DNA of 41,961 nucleotides from Egibacteraceae bacterium (GTDB taxonomy: Bacteria > Actinomycetota > Nitriliruptoria > Euzebyales > Egibacteraceae): positions 1 through 41,961 of the forward strand of contig JAUJMQ010000018.1 in NCBI GenBank assembly GCA_030446775.1, read 5' to 3'. The notes below the pieces were generated by a model. That model was not told where the DNA came from. It did not search any database and saw only the letters and a program-made list of their open reading frames with translations. Position numbers and translations under genes: made by a program. This document shows, in pieces, positions 8,499-16,553 of the stretch. Every line of letters begins with the position of its first letter. Within the stretch, counting starts at the first letter, position 1.

Positions 8499-8691
8499 AC
8501 AGGCCCTAGCCACCGCTGGGGGCCGCGCGCCTCCTGGTCGCCCCGTGCGACCGGGAGGCGCTCGGCCGTCCGAACACGTCCGCCTCGCAACCGGCAGGCG
8601 CAGGCCCGCGTCTTTCCACCGACGTATCAGCGCGTCGCGCCGCGGCTCTGGTCTTGTGCGCAGGCGACCGGCCCGAGCGCCGCAACGCACG

Positions 8692-8946
8692 AGGAGGCGA
8701 CGATGTCCCGCCTGAGCGAGCCGCTGTACGAGTCTTGGACCCAGCAGTGGCGCCGCGGCCTGCGCGACAGCGAGCCGGTGGCGCGCGAGGGGCGGCGACG
8801 CCCGTCGCCCAGGCGGCGGGTGCTCGAGCGCACGCACGCCCCCGCGCGGGTGGTTCGGGTGCGCGGTGACCCCTCCGGCGCGTGGCGAGGCTGCGCGACG
8901 GCGCTGGGCTACGATCGCGGCCCCGCCCGTGAGGCAGACCCGCACG
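8692..8946 (+). other. strong ribosome binding site and ATG opening an unassigned frame
   Basis: AGGAGG at 8692-8697 stands five bases before an ATG at 8703, the best start context in this region. The frame begins MSRLSEPLYESWTQQWRR and then becomes Arg/Pro-rich. It meets no stop before 9509, running out of frame through the sigma-factor gene. The first ~30 residues look protein-like. It may be a small gene with a lost stop (frameshifts occur nearby) or a false start. I recognise no family. Confidence 0.3.
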
Positions 8947-9509
8947 ATGGACGTCGCCACCGCCGACCTCGTCGCCGCCGCGGCGGCGGGCGACCAGCGA
9001 GCCTGGGACGCCCTGGTCGAGCGCTTCACCGGGCTGCTGTGGGCGGTCGCCCGCAGCCACCGGCTGAGCAGCGCCGACGCCGGGGATGCCGTCCAGACCT
9101 CCTGGCTGCGCTTCGTCGAGCACCTCGACCACATCCGGGAACCCGAGCGGGCGGGCGCCTGGCTGGCCACGACGTGCCGCCGGGAGTGCCTGCGGATGCT
9201 GCGCCGCGACGGGCGGCAAGTCCCGACCGACGTGGAGGCGACACTGGACGCGCCGGACCCCACGGTGCTCACCCCGAGGAGCAGGTCGTGGTCGGCGAGC
9301 GCGACGAGCTGCTGTGGGCGGCGGTCGACGGGCTGCCGGACCGCTGCCGGCAGCTGCTGCGGGTGCTGGCGGCGGACCCGCCGCCCAGCTACGAGGAGGT
9401 CGGCGCCGCGCTGGCGATGCCGGTCGGCAGCATCGGTCCCACGCGCGGGCGCTGCCTTCAGCGCCTGCGGGCGTTCGTGGGCGACACCGGCGTGACGGCC
9501 GGCTCGTGA
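8947..9509 (+). pseudogene. ECF-type RNA polymerase sigma factor, one frameshift
   Basis: Region 2 is read from the ATG at 8947: DLVAAAAAGDQRAWDALV, DAVQTSWLRFVEHLDHI, AGAWLATTCRRECLRMLRR. Region 4 is read in another frame: LPDRCRQLLRVLAADPP, SYEEVGAALAMPVGSIG, GRCLQRLRAFVGD. The switch falls at the CCCC run 9272-9275; one extra C restores a continuous protein of about 187 aa. As written, the observed frame ends at 9495 without region 4. Sigma factors of this kind direct RNA polymerase to a small regulon. No transmembrane anti-sigma gene follows; instead a 159-aa soluble protein starts 14 bases downstream. It may be a sequencing error or a true inactivation. Confidence 0.85.
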
Positions 9510-9523
9510 CTGGGGAGGCAGCG

Positions 9524-10003
9524 ATGAGCGACCACAACGCCCCTGCCGAGGACACCGCCCTGCTCGCCGAGCTGCGGGCCGCGCCCCCCCCCCACGACCC
9601 GCTGCCGGCGTCGCTGCTGGACGCCGCCCGCGCCGCGTTCGGGTGGCGGACCATCGACGCCGAGCTCGCCGCCCTCGTCTACGACTCGACCGAGGACGCT
9701 CGCGCCCTGGTGGGTGTGCGCGGCCTGGGTGACGTCCGCGAGCTGACCTTCCAGGCCGGCCCGGTGACCGTCGAGCTCGAGGTGATCGAGGTGGGCCGCC
9801 GGCGGCGTCTCGTGGGGCAGATCGTGCCTCCCACCGCGGGTGACGTCGAGGTGCGCCAGGCGGTGGGCTCACGGGGGGCCACGGTCGACGAGCTGGGACG
9901 CTTCCTCGTCGAGGAGGTCGCGCCGGGCCCGACCAGCCTGCGGATCTCGCTGGACCTGGCTGACGGACCGCGCCGGGTCGACACCGACTGGACGGTCCTG
10001 TAG
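9524..10003 (+). CDS. hypothetical partner of the ECF sigma factor, 159 aa
   Basis: It starts with ATG at 9524 behind GGGGAGG, 14 bases after the sigma-factor stop, so the two are co-transcribed. The N-terminal third is helical (LLAELRAAPPPHDPLPASLLDAARAAFGWR, shown here in overview; DAELAALVYDS follows). The C-terminal half alternates short beta strands (ELTFQAGPVTVELEVIEVG, RRLVGQIVPP, DELGRFLVEEVAPGP) and looks like a carboxypeptidase-regulatory-like beta sandwich. There is no signal peptide, membrane helix or zinc-binding anti-sigma motif. From memory this protein type often follows this sigma type in actinobacteria. It could be a soluble sigma regulator or a target of the adjacent proteases; that is inference. 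Confidence 0.75.
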   Translation: MSDHNAPAEDTALLAELRAAPPPHDPLPASLLDAARAAFGWRTIDAELAALVYDSTEDARALVGVRGLGDVRELTFQAGPVTVELEVIEVGRRRRLVGQIVPPTAGDVEVRQAVGSRGATVDELGRFLVEEVAPGPTSLRISLDLADGPRRVDTDWTVL

Positions 10004-10017
10004 GCAACCCCCTCCGG

Positions 10018-10063
10018 CGTTTGTTCTGATCGCCCCGGTATGCCAAGGGGATCAGAACAAACG
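10018..10063. terminator. long bidirectional hairpin between convergent sigma/159-aa and CHAT genes
   Basis: CGTTTGTTCTGATC (10018-10031) is perfectly complementary to GATCAGAACAAACG (10050-10063), with further C/G pairing inside the loop. The 14-bp stem fills the 75-base gap between two convergent stop codons and can end transcription from both sides. Confidence 0.7.
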
Positions 10064-10078
10064 GGGCGTAGGGGCGGG

Positions 10079-12811
10079 TCAGCCGGCGCCGAAGCAGACG
10101 AACGCGGCGGCGCCGGCGGCCGCCGCGACCCCGTGGTCGGCGGCTCTGACCTGCGCGGCCGCGAGCGCCTCGGCCGGCGACAGCCCGGCCGCCAGCCCGG
10201 CGTGCAGGTCCAGCATGAGCGGCAGCGTCTCGGCGTCGGGCACGGGCAGGACCGAGGCGACGACGGCCCGGGTCCCCATCCCGAGCAGCGCGGCGGTCAG
10301 CCCGAGCAGCTCGTCACCCGCGCCGACCTCCGACACGCCCGAGTCGCACGCCGACAGGACCAGCGTGGACGGCGGGATGCGCAGGCCCTCGAGGTCGTAC
10401 ACGGTCAGCGGCCCGTCGGCGAGCTGCAGCGACGAGAACAGCGGGTTGTCGCGCCGGAACCGGCCGTGCGCCGCGAGGTGGGCGAGGGCGGCGCCGTCCA
10501 CGAGCCCGCACGCCGCCGCCGCCGTGGCGGCGGCGCCCGAGAGCACACGGGCCCGGGGGTAGCGCCGGCCGAGCTCGGCGACCTCGGCCGCCGCGGCGGG
10601 AAGTGTCGGCCCCGCGACGAGCACCAGCGCATCATGCGGGCGGATGTCGGCGGCCGCGTGCGGCTGGGCAGCCGGAACGGCCGAGGCGGCGCGAGCGAAC
10701 AGCGCCGCCGACGGGGCGACGCTCACCGGGCGGCCGCGCAGGGCGGGCAGCGCGGACCACGGCACCGCGTGGAGCGCGCCGGTCGGCACGATCACGACCG
10801 GCCGGTCGGCGACCCGGTCGCGGACGGGTCCCACGAGCAGCTCGTCCAGCCGCGCGGCGGCGTGCCGCGCCGCGCGCGACGCCGCCGCGAGCGAGGCGGG
10901 ACGGCCGCCGCCCGAGCCGAGCCGGCGCAGGGCGAAGCGCAGGCCGTCCAGCTCGCGCGACACGCCGGTCAGCGGCGCGAGGCGGTGCAGGTCGACCCTG
11001 CCACCGGTCACCGTCACCGCCGCGATCGCACCGTCGGACTCGACGAACTCGACGAGCACGCGATCACCGAGGACGGCGTCCACAGCGTCGGGCGTCGCGG
11101 CCGCGTGCGGCGCCGCAGCCCCGAGGAGACGGGCCCGGTCGCGGACCGACTCCTCCAGCCGGGCCTGCCGGCGCAGGAGCCGGTCGGCGTCACCGCCGTC
11201 GAGCGCGGCCCGCTCGACGTCGGCGGCGACGGTCCGCAGTGCGGCGAGGTCGGCGGCGAGCCGTTCGTCGACAGGGGGCCTGGCGGGCCGGGGCTGCAGT
11301 GCCCCCGCTCGCCAGCGCTCGGCCCATCCCAGCACGCGCCGGGCGTCGCCGGCCTCCAGCGCCATCCGGAGCCCGAGACCGGCGAGCTCGGTGCCGTGGG
11401 CGGACGCCCGCGCGCGCAGGTCGGTCGCGCCCAGCGCCGTGCGGTACCGGTCGACCACCCGCACCCCCGCCCGCAGCGCCCGCTCGGCTCCGGCGCGGTC
11501 GCCCCGCCCCAACCGCAGCTGCGCCTCGGCGTACCAGCCGCGGGCTCGCACCGACGCCGGACCGCGAGCCCGCGCCACCGCCGCCGCGGCGAGCTGGCGC
11601 CGGGCGACGAGCGGCCGGCCGAGGTCGCCGGCGAGCTGCGCCGCAAGCAGCCGCGCGTCGACCGCCGCGGCCGTCCAACCGGTCTCGGCCAGGGCGTCGG
11701 CGGCCCGCCGGGCGGCGGCGAGCAGGGCGGGAGACCGCTCTCCGGTCCCCGCCGCCGCCCGGACCGTCACGGCGGTCGCCAGCGAGCAGTAGCGCGCACG
11801 GTCCTGTCGCGCGAAGGCCCGGCGGGCTTGCCCGGCCTCCTCGCGCGCCGTGACCGGGTCGCCGTCGAGCAGCGCCGCCTCGGCGAGCATCAGCTGCGCC
11901 TCGGGCAGGTGGGTCCCGAGCCCGCTGCGCTGCAGCGCGGTGACGGCCTGCTCGGCGGCGTCGCGGGCCTCGGTGATGAGCCGGGCTGGCAGCAGCGCCT
12001 CGCAGCGGTCCCGTAGCCCGAGCGCGTCGACCGCCCCGCGGGTGCGGAAGTACTCGTCGGCACGGGCGAACTCCGCGAGCGCCCCGAGCAGGTCGCCGCG
12101 CCGGGCGGCGAGGAACCCGAGGTTCTGACGGACGTCCGCGGCGGCGCGGACGTGGCCGAGCTCGTCGTAGAGCCGCTCGGCGGCGCGCAGGTCCGCCTCG
12201 GCGGCGCCGAGCTGCCCGCGCTGGGTGTGGACCAGGCCACGGTTGGCCAACAGGGTCGCCTCGTTCGGCCGGTCCCCAGCCGCGGCCAGCAGCGGCCGGG
12301 CGTGCCGGTAGCCGTCCAGCGCCTCCTCCAAGCGTCCCTGCACCATCAGGATGGTCGCGCGCTGCATCTCCAGCCGCGCCCTGTCCAGCCCGGTCAGGTC
12401 GGCGCCGGCCCGGTCGGCCTCGCGCAGCGCGCGCCGGAGGTCGCCCGCCATCGCAAGGGTGCCCGACAAGCTCATCCGGGCCTGTGCGGCCAGGCTCGGC
12501 AGGTCGTGGCGTTGGGCCGTGCGCACCGCGCGGCGCAGGAGCTCCAGCGACTCGCCGATGTGGTGGTCCTCGCGTGCCGCCAGCCCGAGGACGCGGTAGG
12601 CCATCGCCGCCGCCGCGTGGTCGTGCTCGCCGCGGGCGTGGGCCAGCGCCTCGGCGGCGGCAAGCCGCGCCCTGCCGGGGTCGGCGTGCGCCAGGGCGAG
12701 GGCGTTGCGGGCCATGCCAGCGGCCCGCGTCGGCGCCGCACCCGCAGGCTCGCCGTCGATTGCAGGCGAGGCGTCCCCGCGCGGGCCCCGACCGGCGGCC
12801 ATCACCGTCAC
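10079..12811 (-). CDS. TPR-CHAT domain caspase-like protease
   Basis: The 910-aa protein has many tetratricopeptide-like helical repeats from about residue 30 to 500 (for example ATLLANRGLVHTQRGQLGAA, AADVRQNLGFLAARRGDLL). A C-terminal CHAT domain spans about 620-905. The catalytic dyad is visible as His782 in HLAAHGRF and Cys822 in LVLSACDSG. CHAT proteins are caspase/separase-like cysteine peptidases; the TPR part normally senses or scaffolds a partner. There is no signal peptide, so it is cytosolic. The start is GTG at 12811, eight bases past the S8 protease stop; an ATG at 12802 is an alternative. It is co-transcribed with the S8 protease and faces the sigma/159-aa pair, which suggests a proteolytic signalling unit. 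Confidence 0.92.
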   Translation of the reverse strand: MTVMAAGRGPRGDASPAIDGEPAGAAPTRAAGMARNALALAHADPGRARLAAAEALAHARGEHDHAAAAMAYRVLGLAAREDHHIGESLELLRRAVRTAQRHDLPSLAAQARMSLSGTLAMAGDLRRALREADRAGADLTGLDRARLEMQRATILMVQGRLEEALDGYRHARPLLAAAGDRPNEATLLANRGLVHTQRGQLGAAEADLRAAERLYDELGHVRAAADVRQNLGFLAARRGDLLGALAEFARADEYFRTRGAVDALGLRDRCEALLPARLITEARDAAEQAVTALQRSGLGTHLPEAQLMLAEAALLDGDPVTAREEAGQARRAFARQDRARYCSLATAVTVRAAAGTGERSPALLAAARRAADALAETGWTAAAVDARLLAAQLAGDLGRPLVARRQLAAAAVARARGPASVRARGWYAEAQLRLGRGDRAGAERALRAGVRVVDRYRTALGATDLRARASAHGTELAGLGLRMALEAGDARRVLGWAERWRAGALQPRPARPPVDERLAADLAALRTVAADVERAALDGGDADRLLRRQARLEESVRDRARLLGAAAPHAAATPDAVDAVLGDRVLVEFVESDGAIAAVTVTGGRVDLHRLAPLTGVSRELDGLRFALRRLGSGGGRPASLAAASRAARHAAARLDELLVGPVRDRVADRPVVIVPTGALHAVPWSALPALRGRPVSVAPSAALFARAASAVPAAQPHAAADIRPHDALVLVAGPTLPAAAAEVAELGRRYPRARVLSGAAATAAAACGLVDGAALAHLAAHGRFRRDNPLFSSLQLADGPLTVYDLEGLRIPPSTLVLSACDSGVSEVGAGDELLGLTAALLGMGTRAVVASVLPVPDAETLPLMLDLHAGLAAGLSPAEALAAAQVRAADHGVAAAAGAAAFVCFGAG

Positions 12812-12819
12812 CGGGCCTG

Positions 12820-14196
12820 TCAGAACTCTCGCGGGTCGACGACGGTGCCCAGGTCGACCGCCCGCCGGAGCCCCGGAGCGCGGACCACGTCGGCGACGGC
12901 CTGGACTGGGGAGACACCCTCACCGATGCGCGCCGCGATCGCTGCGGCGACCCGCGGAGCGGCGAACGAGGTGCCGTCCCACCAGGCCCATCCGGTGAAC
13001 GCCTCGGCCCGCGTGGGTTCGGGCAGGCGGCCGGCGCAGTCCTCGGCGACGCCGGGGACGGGCGCGAGACGCCCGTCCCACTCGAGGAACGTGCTGTGGA
13101 CGTCGACGCCGGCGGCGCACGCGTCCACCCACCAGCCGAAGTTGCTGAAGCAGGCACGGTCCCCGGACGTGTCGAGCGCTCCCACCGCGACGACGTCCTT
13201 GAACGCCGCCGGGAAGAACGGCGTGTCGACGGCGTCGTTGCCGGCGCCCGCGACGACGACGAGGTCGGGATTGACATCGCGGCAACGGCGCAGGGCCCGG
13301 CCGGTCGCCGGCAGTCCCAGCCCGTCGTGCGTGTAGCCGCCGACCGACAGGCTGAGCACGTGGACCTTCCACAGCTCCCGGTGCGCCAGCAGCGTCCGCG
13401 CGAGGACCGTGTCGGTCGTGTACCCCTGGTCGGGCACCTGGGGGCTCGGCGCGATCCGGCGGGCGACGACCGTGGCTCGAGGCAGGTGCTGGAGCAGGAT
13501 GCCGGCGATGAAGGTGCCGTGACCGGCCACGTGGTCCAGCATCCCGTCGCCGTCGGCGTCGGCGAGGTCGTCGTCATCGCCTGGGCGGTGGTCGCAGCGG
13601 CCGTCGAACCAGGAGTGGTCCCACGCGCCCGTGTCCAGAACCCCGATCCGCAGCCCGTCGCCGGGCAGATCGTCCTGCCCTGGCAGACCGTCCCCGCCGG
13701 GCCGCGCCCGTGCGGGCGCGAGGCGCGGCGTCGTCGCCGGGATGAAGCGCGGGTGCGAGGTGCGCGCGAGGACGTGGTCGGGAAATGCACGCAGGGCACC
13801 GTCGGCTCCCCTCACCCCGTCGACCAGCGTCGGCACGTCAGGGCCGCCGGGCGCGAGGTGGAGGCCGACCAGCCCGAGCTCGTCGACCGGCTCGGTCTCG
13901 ACGACCTTGCTGTCGAACCGCTCGGCCAGGGCGGCGCGGACCGCGTCGACGTCCCCGGCGTCGATGACCAGGCGGTCGCGCGCGTAGACGTAGTCGCCGC
14001 CGGGCCGCCCGTGGGTCTCGTCGAGAGACTCGTGCAGCGGCGGTTCCCGGCGGTCGTCGCGCTCGCCGCCCCCCTGTGGCCGCGTGTCGTCGTCGTGCTC
14101 ATGGCGGTGCTCGGGCTCACTCCGGCCGCCACGGCCCCGCCCGTGCCAGCGTCCTGCGTCGGATCGCCGGTCACCCGGCTGCACGTCGTCTCCCAT
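12820..14196 (-). CDS. intracellular S8 (subtilisin-like) serine protease
   Basis: The 458-aa protein shows the S8 triad: Asp188 (IGVLDTGAW), His226 (AGHGTFIAG) and Ser410 (WDGTSFAAPRVA), with an oxyanion Asn in VAGAGND. The first ~60 residues are charged and disordered, then a ~90-residue domain (YARDRLVIDAGDVDAVRAAL) resembles an inhibitory propeptide. No signal peptide is present, so it should act in the cytosol. The start is ATG at 14196 with GGGAG upstream; an open frame reaches 14499 but lacks protein features. It is the first gene of the S8-CHAT unit. It may process, or be activated by, its CHAT partner. Confidence 0.92.
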   Translation of the reverse strand: MGDDVQPGDRRSDAGRWHGRGRGGRSEPEHRHEHDDDTRPQGGGERDDRREPPLHESLDETHGRPGGDYVYARDRLVIDAGDVDAVRAALAERFDSKVVETEPVDELGLVGLHLAPGGPDVPTLVDGVRGADGALRAFPDHVLARTSHPRFIPATTPRLAPARARPGGDGLPGQDDLPGDGLRIGVLDTGAWDHSWFDGRCDHRPGDDDDLADADGDGMLDHVAGHGTFIAGILLQHLPRATVVARRIAPSPQVPDQGYTTDTVLARTLLAHRELWKVHVLSLSVGGYTHDGLGLPATGRALRRCRDVNPDLVVVAGAGNDAVDTPFFPAAFKDVVAVGALDTSGDRACFSNFGWWVDACAAGVDVHSTFLEWDGRLAPVPGVAEDCAGRLPEPTRAEAFTGWAWWDGTSFAAPRVAAAIAARIGEGVSPVQAVADVVRAPGLRRAVDLGTVVDPREF

Positions 14197-14288
14197 CCCG
14201 CTCCCGTCGCGCCAGCCCCGCACCGTGCAGCATCGGCCCTCGGAGCAGACATTTCCACCCCTTATGCCGGCGGGCGGGCGACTCCGCG

Positions 14289-15029
14289 TCAGGGCACTTC
14301 GAGCAGCGGCGTCCCGGCGTCGGGCTCCAGCGGCTCCCCCGCGACGGCCGCCAGGCCAGCCGGGTCGGGCAGGACCAGCGTCCGGTAGCCGCCGCGGACC
14401 AGCCCGCGCCGCCGCAGGTCCTTGAGGACCCGGGAGACGGACGGACGCCGGGCTCCCAGCAGCTGCGCCAAGGTGGCGTGGGACAGCCGCACCACCCACT
14501 GCCCGCCCGCGTCGCGTTCACGCTCGTCGAGCAGCAGCGCCGCCACCTGCTCGGTCAGGTCGTGGGTGAGCAGCGACAGGATCCGTCGTTGCGAATGCTC
14601 CAGGCGTTTGGCCACCGACACGGTCCAGCGCAGCGCGAACGTGGGCGACGTGCGCAGCAGCTCGAGCAGGTCATTGCGGTCGAGCTCGATGACGACGCAC
14701 TCGCCCTGCGCGAGCGCGTCGAACGGCATGGGCCGCTCGCACAGCATGGGGATGTCACCCACGACGTCGCCTTGGCGTACCAGCCCGACGACGACGCGAC
14801 GCGTGCCGACCGACCGGCGGGTGGCCAACGAGATCTCGCCGCGACGAACGACGAGGATCCTGTCGACGGCCTTGCCGGCCGGCAACAGCAGGGTTCCCGC
14901 CGGCACGGTCCGCACCGAGCAGATGGCCTCCAGACGGGAGACGTCGCTGGGGTGCAGGGGGCTGAGCCCCGTGCGGGCCATGGCGCGCGCGATCCACAGC
15001 GCGTGGCGGTGCATCGAGGCGTCGGCCAT
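14289..15029 (-). CDS. Crp/Fnr-family transcriptional regulator
   Basis: The 246-aa protein has an N-terminal cyclic-nucleotide-binding-like beta roll (RTVPAGTLLLPAGKAVDRI, VVGLVRQGDVVGDIPML), a dimer helix, and a C-terminal Crp-type winged helix (LSHATLAQLLGARRPSVSR). The FNR cysteine cluster is absent, so it is not an oxygen-sensing Fe-S protein of that kind. The effector is unknown. The start is ATG at 15029. The DoxX gene stop lies 40 bases upstream on the same strand, so the two are probably one transcript. A palindrome with Crp/Fnr-like geometry lies in the promoter region of that transcript (15666-15681), so autoregulation is plausible. Confidence 0.88.
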   Translation of the reverse strand: MADASMHRHALWIARAMARTGLSPLHPSDVSRLEAICSVRTVPAGTLLLPAGKAVDRILVVRRGEISLATRRSVGTRRVVVGLVRQGDVVGDIPMLCERPMPFDALAQGECVVIELDRNDLLELLRTSPTFALRWTVSVAKRLEHSQRRILSLLTHDLTEQVAALLLDERERDAGGQWVVRLSHATLAQLLGARRPSVSRVLKDLRRRGLVRGGYRTLVLPDPAGLAAVAGEPLEPDAGTPLLEVP

Positions 15030-15069
15030 ACCGACAGCCTGCCCCCGAGGACCCTGCCGCCTCCCGCGT

Positions 15070-15597
15070 TCAGCTGACGGCGGTGCCGGAGCGCTCGGAC
15101 CGCCCCGCGCCGCCCCGCTGCTGTCCGCGTCCCGCGGGTGCCGCGACGGGCACGGTGGACTCCAGGCCCAGCGCGTGGTCGACCGACGGACGGCCGGGGC
15201 CGAGCAGGACGACGCCGACCAGCCCGGCGATGAGCGCGAGGTCGAGCTCGGCACCGGGCAGAGGCGCCCCGGCGGGGGCGAGCAGGCCGAGGTCGACTTT
15301 CACCAGCACCGTCGCGACGACGAGGACGAGTGCCCACACGAGGGCGGTCAAGCGGCTGAGGAGTCCGATGACGAGCAGGACCCCGCCGATGAGCTCGAAG
15401 AAGGTCAGGGCGTAGCCGAAGAACACCGGTGCGGGGATGCCCAGCCCTGCGAGCATCTGGTTGCCGAAGTTCGCCGGCCCCATCTGCGTCAGCTTCTGCC
15501 ACCCGTGGGCGGTCATGATCACGCCCAGCACGAGTCGCAGTACCACGGGGGCCGCCGCGCTCAGTCGCTGGAGCGGGGAAAGGGCAAGGACATTCAT
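15070..15597 (-). CDS. DoxX family membrane protein
   Basis: The 175-aa protein has four hydrophobic helices and the typical DoxX start: VVLRLVLGVIMTAHGWQKL, followed by AGLGIPAPVFFGYALTFFE and GGVLLVIGLLSRLTALVW. The C-tail is a ~40-residue Ser/Gly/Arg-rich segment. DoxX proteins are inner-membrane proteins linked to redox and thiol stress in actinobacteria. The start is ATG at 15597, with AGGAG nine bases upstream. It precedes the Crp/Fnr gene on the same strand and is divergent from another DoxX-like gene at 15779, so both may be controlled from the shared intergenic region. Confidence 0.88.
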   Translation of the reverse strand: MNVLALSPLQRLSAAAPVVLRLVLGVIMTAHGWQKLTQMGPANFGNQMLAGLGIPAPVFFGYALTFFELIGGVLLVIGLLSRLTALVWALVLVVATVLVKVDLGLLAPAGAPLPGAELDLALIAGLVGVVLLGPGRPSVDHALGLESTVPVAAPAGRGQQRGGAGRSERSGTAVS

Positions 15598-15665
15598 CGG
15601 CTGGTCTCCTGCTGGAGCGGTGGATGGGGAGTCAACCCGATGAGCGCCCCCACGCCTTGCGCAAC

Positions 15666-15681
15666 GGTCACCTGTGTGACC
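15666..15681. promoter_or_regulatory. 16-bp palindrome, candidate Crp/Fnr operator
   Basis: GGTCAC-CTGT-GTGACC is a perfect 6-4-6 inverted repeat. It sits 69 bases upstream of the DoxX gene and 98 bases upstream of the divergent DoxX-like gene. The N4 spacing and GTGAC half-sites fit the Crp/Fnr site geometry, and a Crp/Fnr regulator is encoded one gene away. Confidence 0.5.
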
Positions 15682-15778
15682 ATTCCGACCTCGCATTCCA
15701 ACGTTTCCGAACCGACGTCGGATTCAGCCAGCGCGTCGCGTGGTAGCAGGGAGCGGTCCACCTACGGAGAGGACCCTC

Positions 15779-16219
15779 GTGACCGCCAGCCCCCTGACCG
15801 CCATGACCCACAAGCCGTGGCACCTGCCGCTGCGTCTCGCCACCGGCGTGTTCATCGCAAACTCCGGCTTGAGCAAGCGCGGTGTCCCGCCCGAGGCCGC
15901 ACAGGGCATGCAGGGGATGGCCGTCACCGCCTTCCCGCAGCTGGGGAAGATGGACCCCGAGCAGTTCGCCAAGCTGCTGTCATCCTGCGAGATCGCCCTG
16001 GGTGCCGCGCTGCTTGTCCCGCTGGTGCCGTCAGGCCTGGCCGGGCTCGGTCTGACCGGCTTCGCCGCGGCGCTCACGCGGATGTACCTCGCCATGCCGG
16101 GCTGGCGTCAGGAGGGCAGCGTCCTGCCGACCACGGAGGGGACCGGCTTCGCCAAGGACATGTGGCTGCTCGGCATCGGCCTGGCGCTGGTGATCGACGC
16201 GCTCACCGACCGCGGCTGA
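15779..16219 (+). CDS. DoxX-like integral membrane protein
   Basis: The 146-aa product starts HLPLRLATGVFIANSGLSK, the DoxX/SURF4-like first helix, then GVPPEAAQGMQGMA. It has hydrophobic helices SCEIALGAALLVPLVPSG and LGIGLALVIDAL, with a Met/Trp loop (YLAMPGWRQEGS) between them. It is related in layout to the divergent DoxX gene at 15070-15597. The GTG at 15779 is preferred over the earlier GTG at 15740 because GGAGAGGA lies just before it. The function is unknown. It ends 28 bases before the convergent small gene at 16247. Confidence 0.75.
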   Translation: MTASPLTAMTHKPWHLPLRLATGVFIANSGLSKRGVPPEAAQGMQGMAVTAFPQLGKMDPEQFAKLLSSCEIALGAALLVPLVPSGLAGLGLTGFAAALTRMYLAMPGWRQEGSVLPTTEGTGFAKDMWLLGIGLALVIDALTDRG

Positions 16220-16246
16220 GGCGGTCCCAGGGCCGGCGCGGCCTGC

Positions 16247-16465
16247 CTACAGGCGTGTCTTGCCCCGATAGCGGCGCTCCTCGCGCTCGAAGTCGGCGTC
16301 CTCGCTCGCCTGGCTCGCCCACCACGTACCGACCGCCTCGTAGAACGACGCCAGGAGGCCGGTGGGCACGGTCACGATGGCGTCGACGTACTCGCCCTTC
16401 GTGGAGGTCGTGCCACCCGCCTCGGCCTGCTGCTGCGCAGGGTCGCCGCTGCCGGTGCTGTCCAT
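16247..16465 (-). CDS. small hypothetical protein, 72 aa
   Basis: It starts with ATG at 16465 behind AGGAGG, six bases away, which strongly supports translation. The protein has a Gly/Ser/Gln-rich start, then EYVDAIVTVPTGLLASFYE with a mildly hydrophobic helix, and a charged end EREERRYRGKTRL. I recognise no family. It is divergent from the adenylate cyclase gene, with 88 bases between starts. Confidence 0.6.
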   Translation of the reverse strand: MDSTGSGDPAQQQAEAGGTTSTKGEYVDAIVTVPTGLLASFYEAVGTWWASQASEDADFEREERRYRGKTRL

Positions 16466-16553
16466 GCCGCCTCCTGTCGTGCGCTCCCGGGCCGGCACGG
16501 TAGGAGGGCGGGGGCTCCGTGGCAACCGCCCAACGCGTAGCCTGCGCCTCGCG

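Larger units (their letters stand above)
8450..8946. other. 497-base region between the CLCA-like gene and the sigma factor
   Basis: It begins with a copy of a 24-base dispersed repeat, then a small CTCCC-TTC-GGGAG hairpin, and contains one strong start context at 8692-8705 (separate entry). The rest holds no convincing gene: long open frames on both strands here are Arg/Pro-rich and change character at arbitrary points. Confidence 0.5.

Noticed and set aside
3941-8590. A 1549-residue open frame on the minus strand opposite the CLCA-like gene
   Set aside because: It is antisense shadow sequence caused by high GC at third codon positions; it is Arg/Gly/Val-rich with no domains, while the plus strand has a signal peptide and clear motifs.
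10040-12016. A 658-residue plus-strand open frame
   Set aside because: It lies opposite the CHAT gene, which has clear TPR repeats and a catalytic dyad on the minus strand; the plus frame is low-complexity.
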